A DNA stretch of 59,191 bases from Clostridia bacterium (GTDB lineage Bacteria; Bacillota_A; Clostridia; Oscillospirales; CAG-272): NCBI GenBank assembly GCA_017453335.1, contig JAFTKI010000090.1, positions 1 to 59,191 of the forward strand, in the 5' to 3' direction. The translations under genes and the position numbers were made by a program. Of the stretch, positions 26,335 to 35,597 are shown piece after piece. The first letter of the stretch is position 1, and every line of letters begins with the position of its first letter. Below the pieces are notes generated by a model, which saw nothing but the letters and a program-made list of their open reading frames with translations, was not told where the DNA came from and made no database searches.

Positions 26335-28560
26335 TTATGAAAATCCACGCAGGATGTTGTTGACACCGTTGAGCGAGCGCAAACGCGAAACGATCGAATT
26401 GCAGTGATCGATATTTCGGCAGCCAACCATCATATTCACGATAGAGCTTCCGTCGCTCTTGTAGGACACATTGATCTGCAGGATCGAAACACGCATATCG
26501 GCAAGCGCCGTTGAAATATCGGCAAGCATGCCGATACGGTTATCGGCATGGATCTGCAGCAGTGCCTCATACATGCTCTGGCTGTCTCCGTGTGTTTCGG
26601 AAGCCTCCCAATGCGCCTCCTTCCAGCGGTCGGCGTTTTCGGGATTGTTTCTGCTCTGCACCACATTGGGACAGTCAAGCTTATGGATCGAGATTCCGTA
26701 GCCCTTGGTAACGAATCCGATAACCGAATCTCCCGGCAAGGGATTGCAGCACCGCGCAAACTTGACCATGCAGCCTACCTCTCCGTCCACGATAATACCG
26801 CTGTTCGACTTAACGTTTCGCGGCTTGCTGCTTGTTACGATTTTTTGAGGCTCGGGAGCCGCGATCGGCTCAACGACCTCGGGCTTAATGATATCGGCAC
26901 TTTCTTCCTGCAAGCGACGCGTTACCTTTGCCATGCTTACGCCGCCATAACCGATGGCGTTGTAAAGATCCTCCGCGCTGTTAAAGCCCATGCGCGCACC
27001 GACCGCGCTGACCACCTGGTCGCGCTGTGCATCGGTAAAGCTTTTGGAGATCTTTTTAAGCTCAGACTCCACCGTTGCCTTACCGACCTGAATATTGTCG
27101 GTTCGCTTTTCCTTTTTGAACCAAGCACGGATCTTGGAGCGTGCCGCACTGGTCTTTACGATATTCAGCCAATCTCGGCTGGGACCGCGCGAGGCGTTGG
27201 AGGTCAGGATCTCCACGATCTCGCCGTTTTCCAGTGTTCGATCGATCGGAACGATCATGCCGTTGATCTTACCGCCGATCATCTTATCACCCACCGCCGA
27301 ATGGATGGCATACGCGAAATCGATCACGTTTGCACCGTTCGGAAGCGCGATCACATCGCCCTTAGGCGTAAAGACAAAGACCTCATCATGGAAGATATCG
27401 GTCTTGAGCGCGTTCATAAATTCATCGGGATCGCGTTGGTCGTCCTCGGTCTCGATCAGGCGGGCGATCCACTCCAGCTTGCGATCCATTTCTTCCTTGG
27501 AGGAGCTACCCGATTTGTATTTCCAGTGCGCTGCGATACCGTATTCGGCAATATGGTGCATTTCCCGGGTACGGATCTGCACCTCAAACGGAATACCGTC
27601 GCGTCCGATAACCGTTGTGTGCAGAGAGCGGTACATATTGGGCTTTGGCGTGGAAATATAGTCCTTGAATCTGCCGGGGATCGATTTGAACATTTCGTGA
27701 ATCAGTCCCAGTGCCGTATAACATTCCAGCTCGGTATCCACGATGATCCGCATCGCGTAAAAGTCATAGATCTGATCAAAGGACTTGTTCTGCGAATACA
27801 TCTTCTTGTAGATCGAATAAACCGATTTGATGCGTCCCTCCAGCGTGAAATGAATATTGTTCTCACGCATCTTCGCATCAACCAAGGAGCGCACGTTTTC
27901 AATAAATCCAACGTTTTGTCCGTACTTCTCCTCGATGTGGTTGTGAACCTCGTGGTATCCGATCGGATCGAGGAATTGCAAGCCCAGATTCTCCAACTCC
28001 TGCTTGATACGCTGCATACCGAGGCGGTGTGCCAAGGGAGCATAGACCTGCATGGTTTCCAATGCGGTGATACGGCGCTTGTTATCGGGCTTTACCGACA
28101 GGGTTCGCATATTGTGCAATCGGTCGCACAGCTTGATAAAGATCACGCGAACATCGCGCGACATGGCAAGCAGCATTTTGCGCAGGTTCTCGATGTGTGC
28201 CTCTTCTTTATCCTCCACCTTCAGCACGACCATCTTGGTCAGTCCGTCCACCAAAAGCGCCACGGTCGGGCCGAATTTTTTCTCCACCTCGCGCAGATCG
28301 GTTTTTTCGGAGCAATCCTCCACCGTATCATGCAAAAGTGCGGCACAGATCGAATCGGTATCCAATTCGAGTCCTGCTACGATCTCGGCAACTGCAATCG
28401 GATGCGAGATATACGCTTCTCCGCTTACACGGAACTGTCCCTCGTGCAGCTCGCGTGCATATTCGTATGCCGCCGTGATCTTTTCGGTATCGTATTTTTT
28501 TCCTGTTGCCCTCAGAATATCCAGCAACCTTGTAATATCGGTATGTACGTTGTCACTCAT
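26335..28560 (-). CDS. relA: Bifunctional (p)ppGpp synthetase/hydrolase RelA/SpoT
   Basis: Makes and degrades the alarmone (p)ppGpp. About 741 residues. Order: HD hydrolase with ISHPIAVAEI and LLHDTVEDC (intact, so hydrolysis likely); synthetase with DFYAMRIIVDTELECYTALG and PKPNMYRSLHTTVIG; TGS domain (VFVFTPKGDVIALPNGANVIDFAYAIHS); zinc-finger domain (FARCCNPLPGDSVIGFVTKG); C-terminal ACT. The second ATG was taken because AAAGG is 8 nt upstream. The usual apt gene between recJ and relA is absent. Confidence 0.96.
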   Translation of the reverse strand: MSDNVHTDITRLLDILRATGKKYDTEKITAAYEYARELHEGQFRVSGEAYISHPIAVAEIVAGLELDTDSICAALLHDTVEDCSEKTDLREVEKKFGPTVALLVDGLTKMVVLKVEDKEEAHIENLRKMLLAMSRDVRVIFIKLCDRLHNMRTLSVKPDNKRRITALETMQVYAPLAHRLGMQRIKQELENLGLQFLDPIGYHEVHNHIEEKYGQNVGFIENVRSLVDAKMRENNIHFTLEGRIKSVYSIYKKMYSQNKSFDQIYDFYAMRIIVDTELECYTALGLIHEMFKSIPGRFKDYISTPKPNMYRSLHTTVIGRDGIPFEVQIRTREMHHIAEYGIAAHWKYKSGSSSKEEMDRKLEWIARLIETEDDQRDPDEFMNALKTDIFHDEVFVFTPKGDVIALPNGANVIDFAYAIHSAVGDKMIGGKINGMIVPIDRTLENGEIVEILTSNASRGPSRDWLNIVKTSAARSKIRAWFKKEKRTDNIQVGKATVESELKKISKSFTDAQRDQVVSAVGARMGFNSAEDLYNAIGYGGVSMAKVTRRLQEESADIIKPEVVEPIAAPEPQKIVTSSKPRNVKSNSGIIVDGEVGCMVKFARCCNPLPGDSVIGFVTKGYGISIHKLDCPNVVQSRNNPENADRWKEAHWEASETHGDSQSMYEALLQIHADNRIGMLADISTALADMRVSILQINVSYKSDGSSIVNMMVGCRNIDHCNSIVSRLRSLNGVNNILRGFS

Positions 28561-28599
28561 TGTCATTGCCTTTCTGCCGAGCCGATTGGCCCGACCGGT

Positions 28600-30798
28600 T
28601 TATGATTTTCGTAACTGTGTTTTCAATTTTCGTAAAATAGAGGATTTCTCGATGCTTGTCTTCGCGCTCTGATAGCGGAATTCAAACAAATAGGTATCGG
28701 GTACGGGCTCGGTGATCTCGCACAGCTGTAGCTCCTGCATAATGCGGATCATGAATTTCAGCTTGATGTAATTCAGCTCCCCATATCCCAGATTATGCAT
28801 CATCGAAAGAAGTCGACGCATGGAAAACACGGTGTGTCCCGCGCGAAACTCACGCCGCAGTGCCGTGTAGACCGCCGCCATATCATCGCGGCACGGCAGA
28901 ACAGCTTCCTCCTCGGTATACTCCGCTCCTGCGCGGATCTCCTCATATCGTTTTATGTAGGCCGCATATTTGGCTTCATACGACTGTGCGTAATGCACGT
29001 CCTGCACCAGCATCTGCAAGGAAACGATATTCTGATATTCGTTGATATTCAACTGGAAGAGAACATCGATCAGGTCGCCAATCTCAAAGGTCATCTGTGC
29101 GCCTCCAACGCCGAACCAGACAGCACTGATTTCACGTCCGTTTTTCTCCAGGATCAGCTTGGTGTGCTTTCCGCCCCCCAGCGTGACCACACGCACGATC
29201 TTCATGTCTCTCAGGATCAGATTCGGGATCGGATTGGAGATACCAAACGGCTCCATTGCCGTGATCTCCTGCGCCAGATGCATCGTCAGATCCGACATTT
29301 CCACTTCTCGGTCGGCATCCAGACTGACGCAAAGGCGATCCTCGGTCAGATGCTTTGCGGCGTATTCGTTGATCTTTTTGCGAAAAGCGTCAATATTTCC
29401 GCGTACAATGCTCAAGCCTGCCGCCAGCTCGTGTCCGCCAAAGCGCACCAGAAGATCCTCGCAATCGACCAGCGCCTCCACCAGATTCATGCCCTTGATG
29501 CTTCGTCCCGAGCCCTTTCCAATGTCACTTTCCGAGGGCGCACCGTTGATTGCTCCGTCAAAGGAAATTAAGATCGACGGCAAGCCGTATCGTTCGGTAA
29601 TGCGGGACGAAACGATCCCGATAATTCCCTGTTGCCAGGTATCGGCATCAATCACGATCACGCGGTCCCTCTGAGAATCCAGCGTTTGCTCGATCTTTTG
29701 ATAGGCTTCCTCGGCAATGCGGTTTTCCTCGATCTGCCGCTGCAGGTTCAATTCACAAAGCTCGTCTGCCAAGCGCTCCGCAACGTCGGAACGATCTGCC
29801 AACAGCAATTCCACAGCAGTTCCCGCGTTGCTGACTCTGCCTGCCGCGTTCATACGCGGAGCAATGGTAAATCCGATAAAGCCGGAATTGATCTTTCTTT
29901 TTTTCGCACGTTTGCCGGGTTCGCTCGTTTTTGTTCCCGCAGCCGCCTCCATAAGGGCCTTCAAACCGGGACGTTCGGTCTTCTCCAGCATCTGAAGTCC
30001 CAATGTCACGATCAAGCGGTTTTCATCCACCACCGGCATCACGTCCGCAATCGTTCCGATCGCCACAAGATCGGCATATTCCGTGCAAACCTTACGAACA
30101 CCGTTTATTTCGGGGATTCCGTTCTTGCGGCATTCTGCCATTTCATAGGCGCAGATCAGCTTAAATACCACGCCAACACCCGCCAGCTCCTTAAAGGGAT
30201 ATGTATCATCGGCACGGTGCGGATTGATCACCGCTGCCGCCGTTGGTAGAATCTCTCGGCACTCGTGATGGTCGGTAACGATGGTTTCGATTCCTTGCGC
30301 GCTTGCATACTCGATCTCATCAATTGCGGTAATTCCCGTATCGACCGTGATCATCAATGAAACACCGCGCTCCTTCAATCGATCGATCGCCGCGTTGGAA
30401 AGCCCGTACCCCTCGCGCATACGGCTGGGGATATAATAGCCAACATCGCCTCCGTGTGCGGTCAGATACAAATACAGCAAGCTGACCGATGTTACGCCGT
30501 CCACGTCATAATCGCCGTAAATCGCGATCCGCTCGTGACGTTCAAGTGCCAAAGCAAGGCGATCCACCGCCGCCTGCATATCACACATTCCGTACGGATC
30601 GTGCAAGCAAGCGGTGTCCTGACGGAAAAAGGACTCGACCTGTGCCTTTGTGCGATATCCGCGCGTATAAAGCAGACTTGCCATAATTTCCGACAAGCCT
30701 GTCTCCGTCGCCAACGCGCGCACAGCCGCATCTGTCTGTACGTTACCGGGGCAGTATTTTAATGACCATTTTTTTTCTTTTTTGATCTGATTTGTCAT
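28600..30798 (-). CDS. recJ: Single-stranded-DNA-specific exonuclease RecJ
   Basis: 5'-3' ssDNA exonuclease in repair and recombination. About 732 residues. DHH-phosphoesterase motifs: IYGDYDVDGVTSVSLL, ITVDTGITAIDE, IVTDHHEC; DHHA1 segment GIVSSRITERYG and GSGRSIKGMNLVEAL, FGGHELAAGLSI. The C-terminal OB domain and extra tail match Bacillota forms. The start was set at ATG 30796-30798 with GAGG 6 nt upstream. Confidence 0.95.
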   Translation of the reverse strand: MTNQIKKEKKWSLKYCPGNVQTDAAVRALATETGLSEIMASLLYTRGYRTKAQVESFFRQDTACLHDPYGMCDMQAAVDRLALALERHERIAIYGDYDVDGVTSVSLLYLYLTAHGGDVGYYIPSRMREGYGLSNAAIDRLKERGVSLMITVDTGITAIDEIEYASAQGIETIVTDHHECREILPTAAAVINPHRADDTYPFKELAGVGVVFKLICAYEMAECRKNGIPEINGVRKVCTEYADLVAIGTIADVMPVVDENRLIVTLGLQMLEKTERPGLKALMEAAAGTKTSEPGKRAKKRKINSGFIGFTIAPRMNAAGRVSNAGTAVELLLADRSDVAERLADELCELNLQRQIEENRIAEEAYQKIEQTLDSQRDRVIVIDADTWQQGIIGIVSSRITERYGLPSILISFDGAINGAPSESDIGKGSGRSIKGMNLVEALVDCEDLLVRFGGHELAAGLSIVRGNIDAFRKKINEYAAKHLTEDRLCVSLDADREVEMSDLTMHLAQEITAMEPFGISNPIPNLILRDMKIVRVVTLGGGKHTKLILEKNGREISAVWFGVGGAQMTFEIGDLIDVLFQLNINEYQNIVSLQMLVQDVHYAQSYEAKYAAYIKRYEEIRAGAEYTEEEAVLPCRDDMAAVYTALRREFRAGHTVFSMRRLLSMMHNLGYGELNYIKLKFMIRIMQELQLCEITEPVPDTYLFEFRYQSAKTSIEKSSILRKLKTQLRKS

Positions 30799-30898
30799 TT
30801 TCATCCTCAAAACTGCCCATCCAACCTTATGCCTTATGACGCAGCCTTCTATACTCTCTTTTTTCTCTTTTCTTTTTGTTGTAATTACTCGCGCGGTA

Positions 30899-32536
30899 TT
30901 ACTTGACAGTCGGGCAAAACCTTGCCATCACAGCCATTGCCACGCGAACACCGTCCACGGCGGCACTTGTAATCCCGCCTGCATATCCCGCACCTTCTCC
31001 GCACGGATAAATACGGTCATTTCCGATTGCCGTGTAGGTCATCGGTTCTCTCAAAATGCGCAAGGGTGCCGACGTCCGCGTTTCTGCCGCGGTCAGTACC
31101 GTATCGGGTGCATCGTATCCCTTCAGTTTTTTGCCGAACGAAGCAAAGCCGTATCGCAAGGCAGAAAGAACAAAGGGTGGAAAAACCTTGTCAAAATCAG
31201 CCGTTTTCACCATGCCGTCACGATAACTGGGAAGAACACGCGTCGGTTCGCTTCCCCGTTTTCCTTGCAAAAAATCACCCAAGGTCATGATCGGTGCCGA
31301 GAAATCCTTACCGCCCGCCACAAACGCGGCATGCTCCAGATCGCGCTGGAACTGTATCATTCCAAGGATCTTGCTTCCGTTTTTGGGTTCAACGTCCTCA
31401 CAGCCCACCGAAACAGCCACCGCCGCATTGGCGTTTTTCCCGTTTCTTGCGCGATTGCTCATACCGTTGACGACCAATCTTTCTTCCTCCGAAGCCGCTG
31501 CTACGACCTCTCCTCCCGGACACATACAAAATGTATAAACGCCGCGCTCTCGCTTCGTATCCGAAAGCGCGTACTCGGCAGGTCCGAGATTCGGATGCCC
31601 TGCCAGCTTGCCAAACAGTGCCGCATCAATGTCCGCTTGCAGATGCTCGGTTCGAACGCCTACCGAAATAGGCTTGGGCTCCATTGCAAAATTCTTTTTC
31701 AGCAAAGTTTCATAAGTGTCTCTTGCGCTGTGCCCCGGTGCCAGAATAATCGCGCCGCAGTTGATTTCTCCGTTGCTTGTATAAGCCTTTACGGTACCGT
31801 CCGTGCAAGTGCTGAAATCCTCCAGCTTACACCGATAACGGACCTCACCGCCGAGTGTCTCGATCTCCCGCAGCATGGTATCGACCACGGACTGCAAAAG
31901 ATCTGTTCCGATATGCGGCTTGGCATCCACCAGAATATCCTCGGGCGCTCCGAATTCACACAGCGTTTTCAGAACAAAATGGCACCGCGGATCGTTGATC
32001 CGTGTGATCAGCTTTCCGTCCGAAAAGGTTCCCGCACCGCCTGCCCCGAATTGAATGTTACTCTCGGTATTCAGCCGTCCGCTTTCCCGAAAGCTTGCTA
32101 CATCGCGCACACGTTCGCTCACGGGAGCCCCGCGATCGATGATCATGGGAGCATAGCCGTTTCGCGCCAGAAGCAGTGCTGCGAACAGCCCCGCAGGTCC
32201 CATACCAACCACCAACGGTCTTGCCATAAGCGGTTGATCTCCATAGCTCGGTTCAAGCGGTTCCTCGGTAAAAAGCCTTGCATCGTAAAGCTTGAGCTTG
32301 CGCTCGATTGTCGGCGTGAGCGAAAAGCTCCCTTCCGCCAAAACCGTGTAAACCAGGCGAATATCGTCCCGATGGCGCGCATCAATAGACTTTTTATAAA
32401 GCCGAAAATGAAGCGAGGCAGTTGAAAGTCCCGCCCGCTTCATTTTATCGTTTGCTTTTTTCAAGATGTCAGCCTCGGTTGCATCCACTCCCACGCGGAC
32501 GTTCCCGATGAGAAGCTTTTTGATAGAGTGACTCAT
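30899..32536 (-). CDS. COG2509-type FAD-dependent oxidoreductase
   Basis: About 545 residues. The Rossmann FAD motif PLVVGMGPAGLFAALLLARNG lies in the N-terminal half, after an N-terminal domain with IGNVRVGVDATEADIL that is typical of COG2509. GGAGTFSDGKL and IYPCGEGAGYAGGI are other family landmarks. The substrate is unknown. The ATG at 32536 overlaps the stop of the mini-CdaR gene, and a similar gene commonly follows cdaA-cdaR in Clostridia. Confidence 0.85.
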   Translation of the reverse strand: MSHSIKKLLIGNVRVGVDATEADILKKANDKMKRAGLSTASLHFRLYKKSIDARHRDDIRLVYTVLAEGSFSLTPTIERKLKLYDARLFTEEPLEPSYGDQPLMARPLVVGMGPAGLFAALLLARNGYAPMIIDRGAPVSERVRDVASFRESGRLNTESNIQFGAGGAGTFSDGKLITRINDPRCHFVLKTLCEFGAPEDILVDAKPHIGTDLLQSVVDTMLREIETLGGEVRYRCKLEDFSTCTDGTVKAYTSNGEINCGAIILAPGHSARDTYETLLKKNFAMEPKPISVGVRTEHLQADIDAALFGKLAGHPNLGPAEYALSDTKRERGVYTFCMCPGGEVVAAASEEERLVVNGMSNRARNGKNANAAVAVSVGCEDVEPKNGSKILGMIQFQRDLEHAAFVAGGKDFSAPIMTLGDFLQGKRGSEPTRVLPSYRDGMVKTADFDKVFPPFVLSALRYGFASFGKKLKGYDAPDTVLTAAETRTSAPLRILREPMTYTAIGNDRIYPCGEGAGYAGGITSAAVDGVRVAMAVMARFCPTVK

Positions 32537-32685
32537 ACGGAAGCTTTGGTTACCTGAACCACGATCAGCCAAATCACCAACGCCAGCAACAGGCAAATGA
32601 ATCTTGGGAGAATATGCCAACGACGAAACCGGGAACCAACGGTTTCCTTTTGCACATCCATGTGTCCAATCGCATTCTTTTTCAT
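32533..32685 (-). CDS. Truncated CdaR (YbbR)-like membrane protein, anchor only
   Basis: 50 residues from ATG 32683-32685 with AAGGAG upstream. A charged start (MKKNAIGHMDVQKE) leads to one transmembrane segment, FICLLLALVIWLIVVQV, that looks like the anchor of CdaR, and the protein ends eight residues later. The extracellular YbbR repeats are absent and no remnant follows, because the FAD gene begins at the stop. It lies 16 bp after cdaA, where cdaR is normally found. Either a reduced CdaR or an unrelated small membrane protein. Confidence 0.6.
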   Translation of the reverse strand: MKKNAIGHMDVQKETVGSRFRRWHILPRFICLLLALVIWLIVVQVTKASV

Positions 32686-32701
32686 GGCAGTTCTCCTTTC
32701 C

Positions 32702-33832
32702 TTACTTACGGTTCGATTTTTTCTCGGGCTTCTGCTCCAGGTCCGCAAACATATCGAGCGGCTCCTCGCCGGAGTCGGCTCCGTCATCGGTGGAACGGGG
32801 CTCCGTTTTTTTCGGAGTCGGTTTGGTTACGTTTTCGGGCTTTTTTGCAGTTGTTTTGGGGGCAGGCTCCGCATTTTTGGGAGTTGTCTTGGTTGTCGGC
32901 GCCTGCGTCTTTGTATTTTGCGGTTGCTCAATGCGAGCAACATTTTCCAGCACCTCCAGATACTCCTTACGCATGCCCGCGCGCTTTTGGCGCAAATACG
33001 CATTGCCTGCCATATAGGTCATCAGAATATCCTTCAAGGCCTTTCTGTCGATATCGCGGATCAGCTTTCCGTTTTGTGCCACCGAAACCCTTCCCGTTTG
33101 CTCCGATACCACGATTACCAATGCATCGCTGACCTCGGTAACACCGACAGCCGCACGGTGACGGGTTCCCATCAAGCCAAAGTTGATGTTTTTGCGTGTA
33201 GACGAAGGAAGCACACAGTTGGCAGCATAGATGCGCATCTTTCGAATGATCAGCGCACCGTCATGTAAGGGAGATCCGTTGTAAAAGATATTTTGCAGCA
33301 GCTTGGAGCTGACGCGCGCATCCAGAATACACGCCGCATGCGTATAGTCGCCAAGCTGTGTCAATCCCTCAAACACGATGAGCGCACCCGTTCGGTTGCT
33401 TGCCATTGTCATAACCGCATCGGTCGTTTCATCGGCAACCTCGTTTGCAAGCCCCAGCTTCTTTTTGGAAAGCGTGTTGCTCCGCGGGTTGAAGATGGTC
33501 AGATTACCGACATGTTCAAGTGCGTCGCGGAACTCGGGCTGGAAAATAACCACCGCGCAGAAAAACGCCACCGATGCAAACAAATTTACAAGATAAGTCA
33601 GCGTGGGCAGCTTGAAATAGACCACCAGCGCACTTACCACCACGGTAAACGCAAGACCGATCACAACACGTCCTGCGCGGCGCGTATGGAAAAAGCGGTA
33701 CATCTCGAACAGCAAGATCGTAAGGAGCAGGATATCGATAACATCCTTCACGCCGATCCCCATGATCGGTTCAACCACATATTGCATTGTAAAATCACAG
33801 ATTTGATTCCAAGCCTTTGTCAAAAAATCCAT
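32702..33832 (-). CDS. cdaA: Diadenylate cyclase CdaA
   Basis: Makes the second messenger c-di-AMP at the membrane. 376 residues. Three transmembrane helices (about 31-45, 56-72, 79-97), then the DAC domain with SPLHDGALII (DGA 191-193) and GTRHRAAVG (RHR 224-226). From about residue 303 there is a lysine/threonine/proline-rich, apparently disordered tail of more than 70 residues not seen in typical CdaA. The normal partner CdaR is reduced to a membrane anchor next door. Confidence 0.95.
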   Translation of the reverse strand: MDFLTKAWNQICDFTMQYVVEPIMGIGVKDVIDILLLTILLFEMYRFFHTRRAGRVVIGLAFTVVVSALVVYFKLPTLTYLVNLFASVAFFCAVVIFQPEFRDALEHVGNLTIFNPRSNTLSKKKLGLANEVADETTDAVMTMASNRTGALIVFEGLTQLGDYTHAACILDARVSSKLLQNIFYNGSPLHDGALIIRKMRIYAANCVLPSSTRKNINFGLMGTRHRAAVGVTEVSDALVIVVSEQTGRVSVAQNGKLIRDIDRKALKDILMTYMAGNAYLRQKRAGMRKEYLEVLENVARIEQPQNTKTQAPTTKTTPKNAEPAPKTTAKKPENVTKPTPKKTEPRSTDDGADSGEEPLDMFADLEQKPEKKSNRK

Positions 33833-33895
33833 TTGAAATTACAACTCCTTTCCGTTTTGCCGTTTTTACAGCCGTTTATAGAAACACTTTTATAT

Positions 33896-33924
33896 ATTAT
33901 ATCATACTTATAGAAAAAAACCAA
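33896..33924 (-). promoter_or_regulatory. Sigma-A promoter of cdaA
   Basis: Minus strand: TTGGTT (33919-33924), 17-bp spacer, TATAAT (33896-33901), about 55 nt before the start. Confidence 0.55.
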
Positions 33925-33958
33925 TACTTTTTTATAAAAAAATTCAACTTTTTTCAAC

Positions 33959-33992
33959 AAAAAAGAGAGAACGGGAAAAGTTCTCTCTTTTT
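33959..33992 (-). terminator. Terminator after pncB
   Basis: AAAAGAGAGAAC pairs with GTTCTCTCTTTT around a short CTTTTCCC-type loop, followed by T on the minus strand. It lies 28 bp after the pncB stop, between it and the cdaA promoter. Confidence 0.8.
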
Positions 33993-34019
33993 ATGGGTGT
34001 CGGAAGACGTGAGGCTTCT

Positions 34020-35477
34020 TTATTTTTTATAAACTCCGCGGGATTTGAGCATATCGTGCTTGACATCCCACAGCTTTTGCGAAAGGTCAACATAATAGTT
34101 GTGCGGGTTGCTGAAGCGGCGAACCTCATCCCACATTCCCGCGATCTCCGCCTCGCACCGGCGGCGGATATCAGCAAGCGCGGGCAGCTTGTAGACCTGC
34201 TCTCCGTTCTTGAAAATCGGCTGCAAAAGCTCGGTTGCCGTAAAGTTTTCCAGAGTTTTGCGCTTCCATGTATGCTCGGGATCGAAGATCTCCAGGGGCT
34301 TGGTGTCGTCCACGGTCTCATCCCACACGCAGATCAGATCGGCTTCTGCCTTGCCTGTATCACGGCCGCGCAGACGGTAGATCTTTTTGAAGTGCGGTGT
34401 TGTGATCTTTCCAACGTTTTCGCTGATCTTGATCTTGGGTTGAATGCTTCCGTCCTCACGTTCAATCGCGCATAGCTTGTAAACGCCGCCGAACACAGGA
34501 TCACTCTTTGCGGTGATCAAGCGCTCACCCACGCCAAAGGCATCTACCTCTGCACCCTGACGGATCAGCTCACGGATCAGGTATTCATCCAAGGAGTTGG
34601 AGATTACGATCTTACACTCGGTCCAGCCCGCTTCATCCAGCATTTTGCGTGCTTTTTTGGTCAGATAGGTCACGTCACCCGAATCTATACGGATACCGCA
34701 CTTGCGGATCCCCTTGGGTGCCAGCACCTCGTTAAAGGCACGGATCGCATTCGGGATTCCCGATTCCAAGACGTTATATGTATCCACCAGAAGCGTGGCG
34801 TTGTTGGGATAGATCTCGCAATAGGTCTTGAAGGCTTCGTATTCGGTATCGAACATCTGCACCCAGGAGTGTGCCATTGTTCCCGTTGCGGGAACACCGT
34901 AGGCTTGGTCGGTAATCGTACAAGCGGTTGCGTTGCATCCGCCGATATACGCAGCTCGCGCACCCAACATAGCCGCATCCGCTCCTTGCGCACGGCGAGA
35001 GCCGAATTCGCTGATCGCACGTCCCTTTGCGGCACGAGTCAAGCGGGAGGCTTTCGTTGCGATCAGAGATTGGTGGTTCAGCATCATCAGAACGTAGGTT
35101 TCGATAAACTGTGCCTCAATGGCGCGGCCGCGAACGATCATCAAGGGTTCACCGGGAAAAACAACGGTTCCCTCGGGAATCGCCCAGATATCCCCTTGGA
35201 ACTTAAAGTCACGCAAAAATTCCAAGAACTCCTCCGAAAAACAGTTTTTGGAGCGAAGATATGTAATATCGTCTTCATCAAAATGAAGCTGATTGATGTA
35301 TTCCACCACTTGTTCAAGTCCCGCTACAACGGCATAACCGCCGTTATCGGGGTTATTGCGGTAAAACACATCAAAATATACGATACGATCCTTCAAGCCG
35401 CATTGGAAATATCCGTTGCTCATGGTAAGCTCGTAAAAATCGCAAAGCATCGTTAAATTTCTGGATAGATCTTTCAT
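34020..35477 (-). CDS. pncB: Nicotinate phosphoribosyltransferase PncB
   Basis: Converts nicotinate and PRPP to nicotinate mononucleotide for NAD salvage. 485 residues. Landmarks: LCDFYELTMSNGYFQ, FEFGSRRAQ-like ISEFGSRRAQGADA, IGGCNATACT, CGIRIDSGDVTYLTKKARKM and FGVGERLITAKSDPVFGGVYKL. It has its own promoter and terminator. An unusual inverted repeat lies just upstream of its promoter. Confidence 0.95.
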   Translation of the reverse strand: MKDLSRNLTMLCDFYELTMSNGYFQCGLKDRIVYFDVFYRNNPDNGGYAVVAGLEQVVEYINQLHFDEDDITYLRSKNCFSEEFLEFLRDFKFQGDIWAIPEGTVVFPGEPLMIVRGRAIEAQFIETYVLMMLNHQSLIATKASRLTRAAKGRAISEFGSRRAQGADAAMLGARAAYIGGCNATACTITDQAYGVPATGTMAHSWVQMFDTEYEAFKTYCEIYPNNATLLVDTYNVLESGIPNAIRAFNEVLAPKGIRKCGIRIDSGDVTYLTKKARKMLDEAGWTECKIVISNSLDEYLIRELIRQGAEVDAFGVGERLITAKSDPVFGGVYKLCAIEREDGSIQPKIKISENVGKITTPHFKKIYRLRGRDTGKAEADLICVWDETVDDTKPLEIFDPEHTWKRKTLENFTATELLQPIFKNGEQVYKLPALADIRRRCEAEIAGMWDEVRRFSNPHNYYVDLSQKLWDVKHDMLKSRGVYKK

Positions 35478-35521
35478 GGTAAAAATCCTTTCTGAGGGGG
35501 ATTGTCATAACTTTAACATAG

Positions 35522-35550
35522 ATTATAGCACAACTTTTTCCGAAAGTCAA
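35522..35550 (-). promoter_or_regulatory. Sigma-A promoter of pncB
   Basis: Minus strand: TTGACT (35545-35550), 17-bp spacer, TATAAT (35522-35527), about 45 nt before the start. Confidence 0.75.
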
Positions 35551-35553
35551 CAC

Positions 35554-35587
35554 TTTTTGTCAAAAAGCAAACGCTTTTGACAAAAAA
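35554..35587. repeat. Inverted repeat between esterase gene and pncB promoter
   Basis: TTTTTGTCAAAAAGC (35554-35568) faces GCTTTTGACAAAAAA (35573-35587) across AAAC, perfect except one bulged A. It begins 4 bp upstream of the pncB -35. There is no T-run after either arm, which argues against a simple terminator of the upstream esterase gene; an operator is possible. Confidence 0.6.
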
Positions 35588-35597
35588 GCAAAAGAAA

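Noticed and set aside
26548..28605. Long open frame of 685 codons antisense to relA
   Set aside because: Full-length mirror of a highly conserved gene with no ribosome site or family; explained by codon bias of relA.
30836..32425. Open frame of 529 codons antisense to the COG2509 flavoprotein
   Set aside because: Lies wholly over a conserved gene, no start context or recognisable domain.
32702..32930. Repetitive Lys/Thr/Pro codons at the end of cdaA as a DNA repeat or frameshift
   Set aside because: The reading frame is open to a normal stop and spacing to the next gene is tight; it is low-complexity coding sequence.
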